Source: Brachypterus glaber
Taxonomy: Eukaryota; Arthropoda; Insecta; Coleoptera; Kateretidae
Length of the DNA: 64,000 nucleotides
NCBI GenBank assembly: GCA_958510825.1
Contig: OY294045.1
Location: forward strand, 6,189,916 to 6,253,915
Reading direction: 5' to 3'
The notes beneath the pieces are model-generated. The model did no database searches. It was not told the DNA's origin and worked only from the letters and a program-made list of their open reading frames with translations. The position numbers and the translations under genes were made by a program. Positions 20,994 through 32,829 of the stretch are shown piece by piece (the stretch's first letter is position 1; each line of letters starts with the position of its first letter).

Positions 20994-21290
20994 TTAATCT
21001 TTTAACGAGAAAATGTGCATGTGAAAATACCTCGGAAAATACAAATTATTTATTTTGAAAGTATTAAGTATGTAAAACGCTCCAAAGCGACACTCAAAAG
21101 TTTGTTTATTAAGCTTTATTACCAGTAGTCGGTGTAAACTCATCAACGTTGAAAATAAACAGAGAAACATTGGCTTTTTGGAATAATTTTGCCGAATGGT
21201 GAGGGAAATTTTTACGAAGGTCACTAAATCGAAACATTTGACGACTAATTTGTTACACACAATAATATTGACTATACATTTTAACTAAAC

Positions 21291-21295
<5 letters not shown>

Positions 21296-21332
<37 letters not shown>
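21296..21332. repeat. (TA)n microsatellite
   Basis: About 18 uninterrupted TA dinucleotides. Confidence 0.9.
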
Positions 21333-21337
<5 letters not shown>

Positions 21338-21798
21338 TTTTTCAAAGAAAAAACCGATAATCGATTTTTATCTTTTAAAAATACGAATGTTTTTAATTTT
21401 TATTTATCGATAACTTTTTTCCCACCTTACTCATTTAAATGGAATTATTAAAAAAGAAATAAAAATATAAATATTTAAAACCTCGCGTCAACGCTAGAGT
21501 CGACGCGACGCCTATGCGAGTACTGAAAATTCGCCGAGTACTGTTTATTACACAATATATAAAGGTATTTTCTTTAATTAAAAAAATATTTTAATAAAGC
21601 TATAGAGCCGAAATAATTTTAGCAATTTTAATTTTCAAATTTTATAATTTAAATAAATATTAAATATAAACCAAGTTAAACGTAATTTATTAAAACATTT
21701 AGTTGTTTTAATAAAAAATAGGTCATCGCAGTTGATTAATTGATTTTTCAATGTTTTTTTTTATTTTTTTTGGTTAATTATTTACTTATACATCCACA

Positions 21799-22220
21799 GA
21801 AAAAAAAGTATTCCTTGATGCAAGGATACGTTTCTTTCAATATGTTCAAATCAATATTCTCTTGTTTCAAGGCTAGCATCTATGGGAGGTATAGCGTAGT
21901 GGCTAGCGCGTATGCATAGCAAGTCTACTATCGTGAGTTCGATTCTCACTGGCGCCGATTCGACTTTTTCAGTTAATTAATAATTGAAATTTGGCGAAGG
22001 CGATAAGTGAAACGGACACTCCCTAGAAACTGGTTCGAAAGTCAGTATAAGCCGGTGGTTCCCTCTACTACTAGCCCACACAAGTCCTGGACTTAGGGGA
22101 TGCTTAATTAAGTAGAATAGTACGAGGTTAAAACAAACATGTATTTATTTGAACTAAAGTCAATGTCCTTAAAAGAAGTGCACGGGTTTTTGAATAAAGA
22201 TTCATTCAAGGACATTAACT
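21799..22220. mobile_element. GGATTCCTTGAACC-family palindrome split by a SINE
   Basis: ACAGAAAAAAAAGTATTCC with CTTGTTTCAAGGCTAGCATC before, and TCAATGTCCTT with GCACGGGTTTTTGAATAAAG after, the SINE match the palindrome at 18330-18542. The SINE has landed near its centre. Confidence 0.5.
21892..22138 (+). mobile_element. tRNA-headed SINE, copy C
   Basis: Head with box A TATAGCGTAGTGGCTAGCGC and box B GTGAGTTCGATTCTCAC, GGCGCCGATT, the common body and the end AGTAGAATAGTACGAGGTTA. The head is distinct from both copy B and copies A/D/E. Confidence 0.8.
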
Positions 22221-22351
22221 TTTGTTAAAAGACATGCTAGCCAGTCATTAACACTTAACTCACTAAGAATCTGACCAATGAAATATCAGAATTTATTGAC
22301 ATTATTCATTTCATTGGTTCTTAGATTAGTTTGATTCTAATCATACATTAT

Positions 22352-23210
22352 CAGTGATCGGACTTTGGATTTTTTAACAGGTCCGCATTAAGGAAAACGT
22401 GATTTATAGTATTTAATAACAATATTACTTGTATTGTATACAGATATTGTTTTTGGTATTACTATAGTAAATAATAGCGTCATGTAAGAAATTATTTATG
22501 TATTTTATTTTCAAAGTAAATTATTAAAATCTTTTCAATCTTTTTTTTAAAGTAATGCATTTCTTTTTGTATTAAAATCCATTTATGTAAACAAAATGAC
22601 CTTTCCACGTCTACCGATGTAAGTGGTGCAAAGAAAAACGTATTTTCCTATGACCTAGTTAGTAGTTAGTGCCTATTTTCCACTCATTGCCTATGATAAC
22701 GGTTGGAAAGTGACAATCAGATGATTTTACATATCTACTGTCAGAAAATTAGTAAACATCATTTTCGAGTGTTACGCCCATGTTAATTGTATAGGAAAAT
22801 AGCGTTATAGGGGAGGGGGTCTAGAATTATCAAAATTTGCGTTACGTAATACTAGAACGTTACCTTAATTTCTATTTTATATTTAACAACCTAGGAACCA
22901 CACCGAATATTGAAATCTGTCCGCTTATCTTAAAAAAAGGAAAAACATATTTATGTACACACTGTTTTTTGTTTTACTTTTTATTTTATTTGACTGTAGG
23001 TATTTAAATTAGTTTGATTTCACAGGAATATTTAAAATAATACATTAGACAAAAGAGCAAAATTAAACGAAATTAAAATTAAACAAACCAAGAATTACAT
23101 AACAATAATAATGTATTTTTGTTACTTTAATTTAATTGATCTTGCGATTTATGAAATTATTCTGTTTTCCTTAATGCGTACCTGTTAAAAAATCCAAAGT
23201 CCGATCACTG
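22352..23210. mobile_element. Non-autonomous hAT-like transposon
   Basis: Terminal inverted repeats begin CAGTGATCGGACTTTGGATT and continue for about 45 bp (TTTTAACAGGTCCGCATTAA). A perfect 8-bp target duplication TACATTAT flanks it (22344-22351 and 23211-23218). An 8-bp duplication with CAGTG-type ends is diagnostic of hAT elements. At 859 bp with no transposase frame it is a deletion derivative. The clean duplication suggests a fairly young insertion. Confidence 0.85.
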
Positions 23211-23218
23211 TACATTAT

Positions 23219-24377
23219 TCAACTAAAAATCCTTAAAAAAGTGCATTTTAATAATAAATGAAATGAAATTCACCTTCTAGTGAGTAATTTAGTCCACTTG
23301 CAGTATTTTTTAAGTACACTTTTACATTGGAAATCGAATAATAACATCAAGTTTTCTCCTTGTTCTAGAAAAACCCAGCAGGACAGAATCAATTACCCAT
23401 CTATAGAAGAACGTATAAAACATTTTTGCAATTACCTATTTAAAATATTAGAACATGCAGAAAAAAATAAATAATTTTATATAGGGGAACCCGGGGCGGA
23501 ACGGGATATGGGGCGAAACGGAATATGGGGCGAAAAGGTATGGAGCTGTTATCGGGCGAGGATGTGTGGCAGAGTTAAGCTAATCATATTTAAACATTCT
23601 ACAATGCAGTGATTGGCTTGGTTGTTTTTTGTATAGTTCTACGTTTTCCGCGATTTTTACAGGTGTCGAATTTTGTGTAAATTTATAATATTTATAGATA
23701 TTTATTCTAGGTAAGTCGTGTTATTCTGATTGATTATATTTATGATACCTATTAGGAAAGTTCGTAATATAATGTTTTAATTATTTATTGTTCAGAAATG
23801 CTGATCGTGATGAGTAAAATAAGTTTACGTTCACTTTTGACTGTAGTATGCAATTGGGGCAGAATGGGATGGGGCGGAATGGGATAGTACCCGTTGTATT
23901 AATATAGTAGTCATTTTGTTGTTATACTACAAAAGAAAAACTGCAAACCAAACTGTTTCTCAGTGATTATGGACCCTGCTATGGAAATACCATGGTAAAA
24001 TTAAAAAAAAAAAATTAAATTTTGTTGACTGACAGGCAAAATTTCATTAAGGGTCTGACTTTTTACACTCACAGTATAATTTAGCCATAGGGGTCACGGT
24101 TAACCCTCTGGAAATGTTTAATATTTATTCCTAAATAGTTTCTATAATTCTATAATAATTTCTGAAATAGTTTGACAACAGTTTTCATGTGTTTAGAAAA
24201 AAATACCAAAAAGTCGCATATGTATGTCAAACAGCTATAACTTTTTTTCGTAATTATTACTAAAACAGTTTTCTCAGTGGTATTAGCTGGTATGTTTTTA
24301 ATCTGGTTCATATCATCTGGTGCATATCTTGTATTGTCATGAAAAACATGATAAATAAATATACAGTATAACAATAT
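23219..24377. repeat. GGGGCGGAA repeat fragments; no gene
   Basis: Clusters of GGGGCGGAACGGGATATGGG-type units occur at about 23483-23540 and 23855-23896 in direct orientation, within AT-rich DNA. They look like ends of one decayed element. No supportable gene in the interval. Confidence 0.4.
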
Positions 24378-25449
24378 CGTCGGCTTACAAGTAAAAGGCA
24401 CTAAGTCACTTTTTTGCAAAAATGGGATTTTAATAGCACTGTAGTTAATTTTTGATGATCTATGTATAGGTAAACCGAACTAACTTCTAGGTGGACTTCC
24501 AAGGGAGTTACCCCCTATACAAAATGCACCAATTTGATTTTGATTAAAATTTTATCTGGCAATAGGCACTAAGTCACTTAGTGCACTTAGTGCGTTTTAC
24601 TTGTAGATTATATCAAATGTTTCTGCACTAAACGACTTTCTAAAAAGAGTTTATTTATAAAACTATGATTGCTTGAATCATTTATATGATACAATATCGC
24701 GTTATTTATTGTACTGACAAACGCATTCAAATTTTAACTGATAGATTATTTTAATTTTGCTCTTAAATCCTTGGTTACTACATAAATTACAAGAATATAA
24801 GAAAAAACTAAAGTTCGCAGCAAGTTCGGAAAACAGCCCTTAGAATTGCACCGTGAAGTGTTTTATCATTAATAATGATTCATTATAATTATTGACTTTA
24901 GGAGATGCTTCTTTGCCGGCACAGCCGATGGCCTCTGAAAACTGTCTTAGTTCTGGCATAGTAAGCAGTTTCATATAATTAATACTAATTAATTTTATTA
25001 AAGTCCAAAATGAAAACTTTCTTTAAACAATCAAAAAGTCCAAACCCTTCTTTTAAAAATCTAGTTTTTGAAAAGGTTATTAAACATCTTGTTTTCTACT
25101 TTATAGTTATACGTTTAATTAATAGAAGGGTTTTAATTTTAAATAGTTGTTTTTTTATATTATTTTATTGACTTAGTGCTCTTTACTTGTAAGCCGACGT
25201 CGTGGGCCTACAAGTAAAAGGCACTAAGTCCATGTCTTTTTTCAAATTTAGTTGAATTAAACTACTTCAACTTTTCTTTATTTAACTGCAAATGGGACAT
25301 CATTATGTCCAAACATATCATTGCAATTTGCGGTAGTTTTTTTCCAAAAACAATTATTATAAAAATTAAAAAACAACAATGAAAGTTAAATTTGTCAATA
25401 TCTCAAAACCATGTTTTTGGACTTAGTGCTCTTTACTTGTAAGCCTACG
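24378..25449 (+). mobile_element. Composite inverted-repeat element, copy 1
   Basis: Ends CGTCGGCTTACAAGTAAA and its inverse, flanked by the 4-bp duplication ATAT (24374-24377 and 25450-25453). Inside, a second pair of the same ends meets head to head at 25199/25201 with one base between, so it consists of two end-bounded units of about 822 and 249 bp. The same two-unit arrangement recurs inverted at 43423-44490. CACTAAGTC phrases repeat near all four ends. No transposase frame. Confidence 0.8.
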
Positions 25450-25478
25450 ATATAAATATTCAAGCTTTTATAAAAAAT

Positions 25479-25694
25479 ATGGAAAATAAAATATATTATT
25501 ATTTATGCTTTTATAAAAATATATAGAAAATAAAATAAAATAAATGTTTTTCTCCCTTCTGCTCATATAGAAATACGTAGCCACATATGGAAAATAAAAT
25601 ATATTATTATTTATGCTTTTATAAAAATATATAGAAAATAAAATAAAATAAATGTTTTTCTCCCTTCTGCTCATATAGAAATACGTAGCCACAT
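25479..25694. repeat. Two tandem 108-bp units
   Basis: The unit ATGGAAAATAAAATATATTA...ATACGTAGCCACAT occurs twice almost without change. Since 108 is divisible by three, the minus-strand frame across it is an artefact that repeats the same peptide. Confidence 0.8.
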
Positions 25695-27579
25695 GTGGGT
25701 TTCTAATGTTTTTTTTTACTTTTATTATTATTTTTTTCTTTTTAACAATGGAGTAGGAGGGCGGCATTATTTTTGTTCTTAGTTAAGTAGAGGAAAAAAT
25801 TATTTGGAAGGTATTATTATAAACCGTATTCGTTACAATATTGCTAGAATTATACTAACTAAAAAAATATCACGTTAATTAACAAAATTAGCATAAAATA
25901 TCGCTAGAAAATAACGGATCTTTATGCTTAAATATAGTGGACTAGAACAAAATTAATTTTCCGTGTAATGCTGATAGATTTTCTCTGCTACAAATTACAC
26001 AGAATATACTTAGTTTGAAAGATTTATTACTTCACGCAAGAAATACTTTGATACTTCTTGCCTTTAATTTTAATTTAGAAAATTAGAATCTGTCTATAGA
26101 TTCTAATTCTATCTAATCTATCTAAAGATATTCTTCTCTCTACTAGTTTGCAAAGGGTCTATAAAAGTAAGCATGGTAAAATTGCCCCCGCCTCAGTTTT
26201 AATTTTTATACTGGTTACGTAATGCCCCTTACCTAAAAGGCAACCCACCATAATTTCAGACCCCCATCTCCTCTTATAGGGGTAATAGGGGCCTTAGTAT
26301 CTAAATCTATAAAACCGATTTTCTCAAAAGCTATTAAAGATATGGGAATAATTTAAAAAAGAAAATGTAGCTATTCATAAGCACTACAAATGATATTTTT
26401 TTTAGAATTTTAAGTCAACTATTAGGGGCCAAAAAAATATATTAATTATTTGAGGGTGGATTTCACACCCACGCCCTGAAGTTACACCCACCAAAAAATA
26501 TGGATTAACACATATGTACCCAGTTATAAATTGTAAACATTGCAAAGGAGTGAAATGGGCGGAGGATAGTTAAAAAAATAAAAACCAGTGGCATGCAGTA
26601 ATTTTTATGTAGATTCTTGCAGAAAAATTATAATTATAGTTATTATTGCTCTATAAATAACATGTAACTTTACGTTAAATATTTTAGGAAGAATATTATA
26701 TTTCAGTATCTACAGCGGGTACCGTCGTACACTATGCTCCAAAAGTTTTTGCCTATTATTTTTCTACGAAATAATTAATTTTGATTTTTGTGTAATTTTT
26801 GAACCCTCCCCTTCCACCTTCAATATATTTATTTTTTAAAATTTTAAAAAAGGGATTTATCTCAAACTGACTTAGACATCTGAAACTCAGTTTTAGATTA
26901 ATCCCTGAATATGTCTCTAGCAGTCAGATGAAACGTTGGAAAGTAAAAATCCATCAACACGGTCTAAACCCGAAGGTGAAAATTCTTTATAATTTTTTCT
27001 TGGAAATTATGACGACATAGAATAACATACAGGGTGATCATTTGAAAACGAGCCACCCTAAATATCTCTCAAACTAAACACAATTTTAAAAATCTAAAAA
27101 ATAGGTCAATTTGATTTTTTGAGGGGGAAACTTAGATATATAGTTTTGGGGGGTCTACCTCTCAGTCCCTAAAACCCAACATAAAAATCTATATAATTGG
27201 AATCTCCATCTTCTGATAAGTCATTTGTAAGAGCTCAGTAAATGCTATCTCTTGGTTAAAAAAAAATTAAATTCACCTACACTTAAGGGCTGATCATTTA
27301 ATTATAAAATAATTGGAAATATTTAAAATAGCTTAATATTTAAAAAATAATTAAAATAGGTTCGATTGATGGGGTTGTAACTTCAACCCCTTAGCTACCA
27401 GCCACCCCAATTTTTTTTATTTTCTTTATAAAAAAGAATATTTTGGTAAAATATTTATTAGAATCAGCTGATTGTCGCTATCTTTATTAATCATCCTTCC
27501 TCAAAAAACTATTATAGTGACAACAACGTTGTTGTATTATTAAATAATATGAATCTACAATTTTAATAGTGTATTTAAT
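25695..27579. other. AT-rich, no gene; element tip at 27029
   Basis: No supportable gene. TACAGGGTGATCATTTG at 27029 looks like a left tip of the TA-flanked CAGGGTG family without a visible partner. Confidence 0.35.
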
Positions 27580-27832
27580 ATGGGAGGATTGGTGTAGTGG
27601 ACTACCGCGTCGTGCTTGACGAGTTTACTACCCAAAATAGCGTGAGTTCGATTTGCCTTTTTCAGTTAATTAATAATTGAAATTTGGCGAAGGCGTATTT
27701 GAAGCAGACACTACCTATTAAATGGTTCGAAAGTCAATTAAAGCCGGTGGTTCCCTCTACTACTAGCCCACACAAGTCCTGGACTTAGGGGATGTTTAAT
27801 TAAGTAGAATAGTACGAGGTTAAACAAAATGT
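27580..27832 (+). mobile_element. tRNA-headed SINE, copy D
   Basis: Head box A GGTGTAGTGGACTACCGCG and box B start GCGTGAGTTCGATT, after which the end of the head (CTCACTGGCGCCG) is deleted. The common body and the end AGTAGAATAGTACGAGGTTA follow. Same head type as copy A. Confidence 0.75.
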
Positions 27833-28242
27833 AAAATGTAAACTATAGTCAAAGGCCCCCAGGGAGCGGGGGGTAATTATTTTTAAATGTTTACAATTAT
27901 ATATGGGAGTATACAGCAACACGTTTTCAATGTTTCTTTAAATACGCTGCTCATGGACTATAGGTGTGAAGCTGGACCATAGTTGTGTGATTCTGGACTA
28001 TTTTTGTGTATTACTGAAAACTCTTGTCCAAGGAAAAACAATTTTCATAAAATTACTTTAGTACAATGATGAACATTGGAAATCTTACCACAGTAGTGAA
28101 AGGCTTAAATTTTATTTTAGATAATCGTAAATCCTACTTACGATACGGTCAGTCCTTTCAAATAATTTAATAACTGAACATGCAATAGCTATTTAAATTA
28201 ACTCCTATAAGTTATGTTTACATATACCTATCTATAAACTAT
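27833..28242. other. No gene seen
   Basis: AT-rich, with a short GC patch CCCCCAGGGAGCGGGGGG near 27856. No supportable gene. Confidence 0.4.
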
Positions 28243-28898
28243 TACATCGGCACTTGGTGCTACTAAGAGTACCGATGTATTGAAATCTTCGCCGAAAAGT
28301 CAAAATCTTTGACTACGTTTGTTTACATTTCTCGACGTTTTAGACCATTCTGAGTCGAAATCAGTAAAAAAAAAATTTGCGTCCGTCTGCCTGTCGGGTG
28401 TAAACTCTCTAACTCCATTTTTACATGAGATATCGCTTGCGGTTTTTTGCATATTGTTTCTTATCGTATTCCGAAGAGATGATTAGATTTTGGGGGTAAA
28501 CGATTGGGGGTAAGGGGGTAAAAATAGGGCAAACCTCCTATTTTTAGCGTTTTTTTTTATAATTAAGGCAATTATTATTGTATTTGGTTAATTTAGCACT
28601 TATATAAAAGATAATTTTAAATTGGTCAAAAAATGTTATAAACAATGTTTTCCTAAAACGCATTGTTTTCGAGATATTGGCGTTTAAAGCAGTAAAAGTT
28701 TTTTTAGCATATCTCACATATGTATAACCCGATTTCAAAAAATTATATTTTAAATAAAAGCTCTTTTAAAGCCCTATAAAAAATGTTATATACAGTGCTA
28801 GAATATAATGTTTTAAAGATACAGAATTTAAAATCAAACAAAACACCTAGTTTGAAATTTGCAAACTAGTTGGCTCTAGTGTACAATAGTGCCGATGT
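28243..28898. mobile_element. Inverted-repeat element with ACATCGGCACT ends
   Basis: ACATCGGCACT at 28243 is mirrored by AGTGCCGATGT ending at 28898, an 11-bp terminal inverted repeat about 656 bp apart. No frame of note. The interior contains the phrase CGTCCGTCTGCCTGTCGG. No clean target duplication. Confidence 0.45.
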
Positions 28899-29451
28899 TT
28901 TGACAGGTTGCTTACAACGTTTCATCTAGTTTAATTTTAATTTGCTTTCGCTCTTCGGGTGCTTCTATTTAATTATACTCAAATTGATCTAGAACGTGCG
29001 TGGGTTTAAAAAAGGTAAATATTACACCGATATATTTCACCATTAACACACGTAGCTTTTAAGTGTCTCTTACTACGTATCTGCTGTCAAATTAAAGCTA
29101 GCTTGACTGTAACAGCTTTCTGTAAACGAGATTTGAAGTGGTTTTAGCGTTAGAATTTGGCCAATTTAGGAGAGTCATTATATGGTTGCTATGAGGATTT
29201 CATGTAAGCTGGAATATCTATTTTAAAAACATTCTAAAGATAGATAACAGCTATATTCTGTATTTTCTTGTTGTCAACATAAAACGACAAAAATATATAA
29301 TTTTTTTATGACAAATTTATGGAATTTAATAATATAATATTGTCATAAGCTTTACTTAGTTCTCTGTTCACGAAATATCTTTGAAATATCATAACAATGT
29401 AATATTTATTGTGATAACATATGAACTTTTACAAGATCTGTAAGTAAGAGA
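28899..29451. other. AT-rich, no gene seen
   Basis: No supportable gene or repeat boundary. Confidence 0.4.
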
Positions 29452-29872
29452 AGCTTCCTGTATAAAATATATTATTTTAGGTTACAGATTTCTGTAATGA
29501 ATTCGTTCCGTAATTTACCGCCGGATGGATAACCATTTTGACAATAAGACTGAGTGACTCTAGGCAATAAAACAAGCGGTTTTAAAATGCATTAAATTTC
29601 TATTATTTTTGATTGTTTTAAGATAGATTTAAAGTATATAAAAAAGAACACAAATAGCTGTGGTTTTATTTTGTGGTATTTATTGGCTGCGCCAAGTCGA
29701 TTATAGCTATTACTGTGGATGTAAAGTGTTAAGAACAGCTTAATAAAAAAATTTTAAATACAGCAAATAAATTACCGAAATAAAGCTAAACGCTGGTTTA
29801 AAATGCCATGTACAGCCAATTTAAGCTGGAAAATCTAAGCGTGTTACTTGGGAAGTTCCAAGATTGATTTAA
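29452..29872 (-). repeat. Dispersed 425-bp repeat, copy 2
   Basis: Inverted counterpart of 14945-15371, from CTTCCTGTATAAAATATATT to GCGTGTTACTTGGGA. It has its own substitutions and lacks the CAGCAGC stretch. Confidence 0.6.
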
Positions 29873-30044
29873 ACATCTGATTATCCAATTCTTTTAAAAG
29901 TGCAAAATGATCAAAATTTGCGTAATACTTGAACGTTCCCTTAGCTCGCTCCAAAATATCTTTAAGTAAACTTTCATGCCTTAAAACCTATTTGTTTAGG
30001 CACTAAAGTATAGTTTTTATTATGGTGCGGGACTAATTGTGAAA

Positions 30045-30263
30045 AATATTCTAAGACGAATATATGGAGAACTAAAAGAAGAAGAAAATTGGAGAAAAAG
30101 GATAAAATTAGGAATTAATGGAACTGCATAAAAGGCCCAGTTAGGACATGTGGTGCGAATGGACTATAGTCGAGTGGCAAAAAAGAAAAGAGGTCGTCCG
30201 ATGAAAAAAATGGCTGGATGATGCAAAAAAGAGGACTTGAGACGTGTAGTATTGCATAATTGG
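30045..30263 (+). pseudogene. Non-LTR retrotransposon RT C-terminal remnant
   Basis: Conceptual translation gives ILRRIYGELK, then, after an in-frame stop, QLGHVVRMDYSRVAKKKRGR. Two frame changes later come WLDDAK and EDLRRVVLHNW. The LGHVxRM...RGRP.KKWLDDxKEDLRR pattern is the conserved C-terminal end of RTE/jockey-type reverse transcriptase proteins. The stop and frameshifts make it dead, and nothing upstream of it is recognisable. Confidence 0.7.
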
Positions 30264-30312
30264 GAGGGTACTGCTAATATTACCATCTTTAGCTAATTAT
30301 GGTCTTGGACGA

Positions 30313-31163
30313 AGTAAGATAACACAGGCCCACAAAAGAAAAAAAGTGGGCTGTCCTGGGGTTGAGACCTAACTATTCTTATGTATTTTGGGATGCTGAA
30401 TACGAATTTGTCATAAAAAAAGGCACTTCGTCTGGTTATTTTGTTTCTACACTGAAAAAACTGTCTCGACCCACAAAAAAAAATGGTCTGTGCTGTGGTT
30501 AAGACCCACGGATTCTTATGTATTTTGGGATGCCGAACACGAATCTGCCATAAAAAAAGCCACTTCATGGGCTTATTTTGAAAAAACTGTCTGGGCCCAC
30601 AAAAAAAAGTGGTCTGTGCTGGGGTTGAGATCCACTTATTCTTATGTATTTTGGGATGCTGAACACGAATCTGTCATAAAAAAAACACTTCATCGGCTCA
30701 TTTTTTTTCTACACTAAAAAAACATTATGAGCCCACAAAAAAACAATAGTCGTCTGTGGCGGGATTGAGACCCACCTATTCTTATGTATTTTGGGATGCT
30801 GAACACAAATCTGTCATAAAAAAGGCACTTCATAGGCTCTTTTTTTTTCTACACTGGAAAAACTGTATGGGGCCACAAAAAAAAAGAGTGGTTTGTGCTG
30901 GGGTTTAGACCCACCTATTCTTATGTATTTTGAGATGGTGAACAAGAATCTGTCATAAAAAATGCACTTCAATGGCTCATTTTTTTGTTACACTGAAATA
31001 ATATGAGATTTTTACTATTTTAGACAGTTTTTTTAGTGTAGCAAATAAAAGAGCTGAAGAAGTGCCTTTTTTATGACAGATTCGTGTTCAGTATGTCAAA
31101 ATACATAAGAGTAGGTGGGTCTCAACCCCAGCACAGACCACTTTTTTTATTTTGTGGGCCTGT
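30313..31163. repeat. Tandem array of about 137-bp units with an inverted end unit
   Basis: The phrase CTTATGTATTTTGGGATGCT recurs at 30378, 30515, 30641, 30781 and (with changes) 30920, giving spacings of 137, 126, 140 and 139. Each unit also has GGCCCACAAAAAAAAA, GACCCAC and CACTTCAT. A sixth unit at about 31030-31163 is inverted. Short plus- and minus-strand frames through the units are by-products of the repeat. Confidence 0.8.
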
Positions 31164-31701
31164 GTTATTAAAACGATAGGAGCCATATGCCTTTAAGGCC
31201 TGAAGCGCCAATATAATATGTAAAACTATATTTTATCGTATTTTAAACCTATTTAACAACTATTCTCATATGTGTAAAAGCATTGTTTTAGCAGTCGCAA
31301 TTTTTGTTAATAACAATTGTTTCTTCTTTATTTTACAACGGTATTTGTAAGTAGGTCCAAAGAAGGTACTAAATCTGTGCGTAGGTTGATATTATTACAA
31401 ATCTAAAGTTAGCAACATCATCTAACATGTTTTTAATTACGGTATATAGCAGAATTATATCTCCAAGGCCTTTTGGGGGACTCTATAGATTTGGATTTCA
31501 TGGTTGAGCGCGGTTGCCACAATGTCTGACAAAGGGAATATACACGATGTTGTCATTTTTGAGTTAACTTAAAAAGTACTACATGAATTTGATTGATGCT
31601 GTACTTTAAATTTGAAGCTTAACCGAGTTACCTTTTTATTCTAATCAAGTTTACCAAAAACATAAATTGGGTTTGAAAAACTTGAGTAGAAGAAAAAATA
31701 G
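31164..31701. other. No gene that can be supported
   Basis: AT-rich. The phrase around 31539-31580 (ATTTTTGAGTTAACT) resembles one at 31900-31925 (ATTTTTGAGATGACT), hinting at a decayed repeat or coding relic; not resolved. Confidence 0.3.
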
Positions 31702-31881
31702 GGTCACTCCGTCCGGCGGCAGTTCTGCGAAATCACCGTTAAGCCTCCGTCAGATGGCAATAAAAAGTTGCCCCGGGATAAAGAAACTGTAGAAGAAGAA
31801 GTAAAAGACATGAGCGTAGAAGAAGAAGAAGTAAAAGATATGAGCGTAGAAGAAGTAGTAAAAGACATGAGCTTCAAATAA
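31702..31881 (+). other. Exon-like open frame with three VEE..VKDMS repeats (uncertain)
   Basis: After an acceptor-like AAAAAATAG an open frame of 59 codons runs to a TAA. It starts GHSVRRQFCEITVKPPSDGN and ends with three acidic 9-10 residue repeats (VEEEVKDMS, VEEEEVKDMS, VEEVVKDMS). The local base composition is less AT-biased. It has no ATG of its own upstream, no partner exon that I can see and no recognised domain. It may be a terminal exon, a captured fragment or chance. Confidence 0.2.
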
Positions 31882-32829
31882 AAAACTCTGCTGATTTAGT
31901 AATTTTTGAGATGACTGAAAAAGTTACAACTTTCAGGAAAATCCTGATATCTCCTAAACCAGAAGTAAAAATGTAAAAAAATTAAAAAGAAAATATTTTT
32001 AAAACTGCGGCAATAAGAAAGACTTTAATAATTTGATAAACAGTTACAGTGGCGCACCATGCAAGTCCTAGAAGATGGGGTAAAAAACATAGTTGTACAT
32101 TATTTGTTGCTGTTAATACGAAAAAAAAAATTAATCATTCTTAAAACAAACAAAAGTAAAAAATGTTTAAGCTTCAAAAGGCGGTGTGTGGTACACCTTT
32201 TTACTAAAAAAGGAATTGAAAATACAATTAGACTTTAAAATGTTTATAAATACGGTATTCCGTATGCAAATCAGCTATTGGATAACCGAGAAGAAATAAT
32301 GCAAGACATTGACCTTGACCAAGGAAAGATGAATTAATCTCATTTATAAAAACGCGAGGTGTTTGCACCTTGACTTTTACCTCTATAGTACTACTTTTGG
32401 TACTACTTTGAAAAGTAAACTTTTTCGAATAATCGACCAGTTTTGTACAAGTGGCCTATCTGTAACAATTGATTTGCTTTCTATCATTTTATCCTGTTGC
32501 ACGAAATGAGTGTAATATTTGTAACTTTTATCCCTCTACAGCCTAAACGCCTGAACGAATTTTTATAAATTGAATGTTAAATAATTTGTCTAAATCATCC
32601 AAATGTCACCCACTGCATAAAATTTTAATAAAAACAACATGGTGACCACTAGACGCCATGTTGTCTAAATGTAAACTTAAAAAAAAACTTTTTAAGTATA
32701 GGTTATTTCAATTTAAATGAAATTATTAAAAAAATAAGAAAAAAAGTTCCTTGAACATTTGTATAGAAATGCTTTTCAGCAAAGCTACAGCACGTGTGCA
32801 GTCGAGTTTTTCATGTTATTAATGCGCTA
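31882..32829. other. AT-rich, no gene seen
   Basis: No supportable gene or repeat boundary. Confidence 0.4.

Noticed and set aside
25468..25767. 99-codon minus-strand frame
   Set aside because: Produced by two tandem 108-bp units; the peptide simply repeats and is Lys/Ile/Phe/Tyr-rich.
30313..31163. Protein-coding tandem domain array
   Set aside because: Frames of 75-91 codons cross the units, but unit lengths (126-140) break the phase and stops occur in every frame over the whole array.
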